Origin: an uncultured Clostridia bacterium
GTDB taxonomy: Bacteria > Bacillota > Clostridia > Oscillospirales > Acutalibacteraceae
Direction: 5' to 3'
Length of the DNA: 6,038 nt
NCBI GenBank assembly: GCA_945221685.1
Contig: CALYNN010000099.1
Location: 1-6,038 of the forward strand
Made by a program: the position numbers and the translations under genes. The notes under the pieces were generated by a model, which worked only from the letters and a program-made list of their open reading frames with translations, did not search any database and had not been told where the DNA came from. Each line of letters begins with the position of its first letter. Positions within the stretch are counted from its first letter, which is position 1. Positions 5,870 to 6,038 of the stretch are shown piece after piece.

Positions 5870-6038
5870 ATGAAAAAAGGTCTTATCGGCAAGAAAATCG
5901 GAATGACCCAGATTTTCGATGAGGCAGGCAAGGTAATCCCTGTTACAGTTGTTGAAGCAGGTCCCTGCGTTGTAACTCAGATTAAGACAATGGAGAACGA
6001 CGGCTACGAGGCAATTCAGGTTGGCTTCGGCGATGTTA
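5870..6038 (+). CDS. rplC: 50S ribosomal protein L3, N-terminal part (3' end beyond the window)
   Basis: L3 binds 23S rRNA early in assembly of the large subunit and reaches toward the peptidyl transferase centre. The 56 complete codons here (usual length about 210) read MKKGLIGKKIGMTQIFDEAG and then VIPVTVVEAGPCVVTQIKT and GYEAIQVGFGDV, the typical L3 N-terminus. AAGGAGG at 5854-5860 lies 9 bases before the ATG. It is the second gene of the S10 operon, and rplD, rplW and rplB would be expected downstream. The truncation is only the window edge. Confidence 0.97.
   Translation, partial: MKKGLIGKKIGMTQIFDEAGKVIPVTVVEAGPCVVTQIKTMENDGYEAIQVGFGDV

Overview
The window looks like a contig end from an AT-rich, spore-forming Firmicute, most likely a gut-type Clostridia member (Oscillospirales/Ruminococcaceae-like; the lineage is inferred). 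The evidence is strong AGGAGG ribosome binding sites, consensus sigma-A promoters, and the sporulation pair spoIVB-spo0A. The first 51 bases are not genomic. They are an Illumina Nextera P5/i5/Read-1 adapter with two mismatches, so real sequence starts at about base 52, inside dnaE.

Layout, all on the + strand: (1) 52-1567, the C-terminal part of DNA polymerase III alpha (dnaE), cut by the contig edge. (2) 1602-2643, 6-phosphofructokinase (pfkA) with its own near-consensus promoter, closed by a strong terminator at 2695-2729. (3) 2755-3957, SpoIVB, the PDZ/S55 serine protease that signals from the forespore. (4) 4044-4875, spo0A, the master regulator of sporulation, with a good promoter, ribosome binding site and TTG start but an in-frame TAG at codon 13. 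(5) A terminator at 4966-4992, then an AT-rich spacer. (6) 5150-6038, a perfect-consensus promoter, a roughly 310-nt structured leader, rpsJ (S10) and the start of rplC (L3), that is, the head of the S10 ribosomal protein operon.

The most interesting observation is the broken spo0A. Codons 1-12 (through the acidic ADD pocket) and 14-256 read cleanly as Spo0A, including Asp56 and the whole DNA-binding domain, and only codon 13 is a stop. Either this lineage has recently lost Spo0A (and so probably sporulation), or this is a base error in the assembly, or an internal restart makes a product with a damaged receiver. The adapter left on the contig argues for caution. Other points to check are altered residues in the PfkA effector site, the S10 leader, a GNRA-capped hairpin between rpsJ and rplC, and a palindrome upstream of the spo0A promoter. 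I found no mobile element, CRISPR array or RNA gene, and no convincing new multi-gene system; the gene content is mostly housekeeping.
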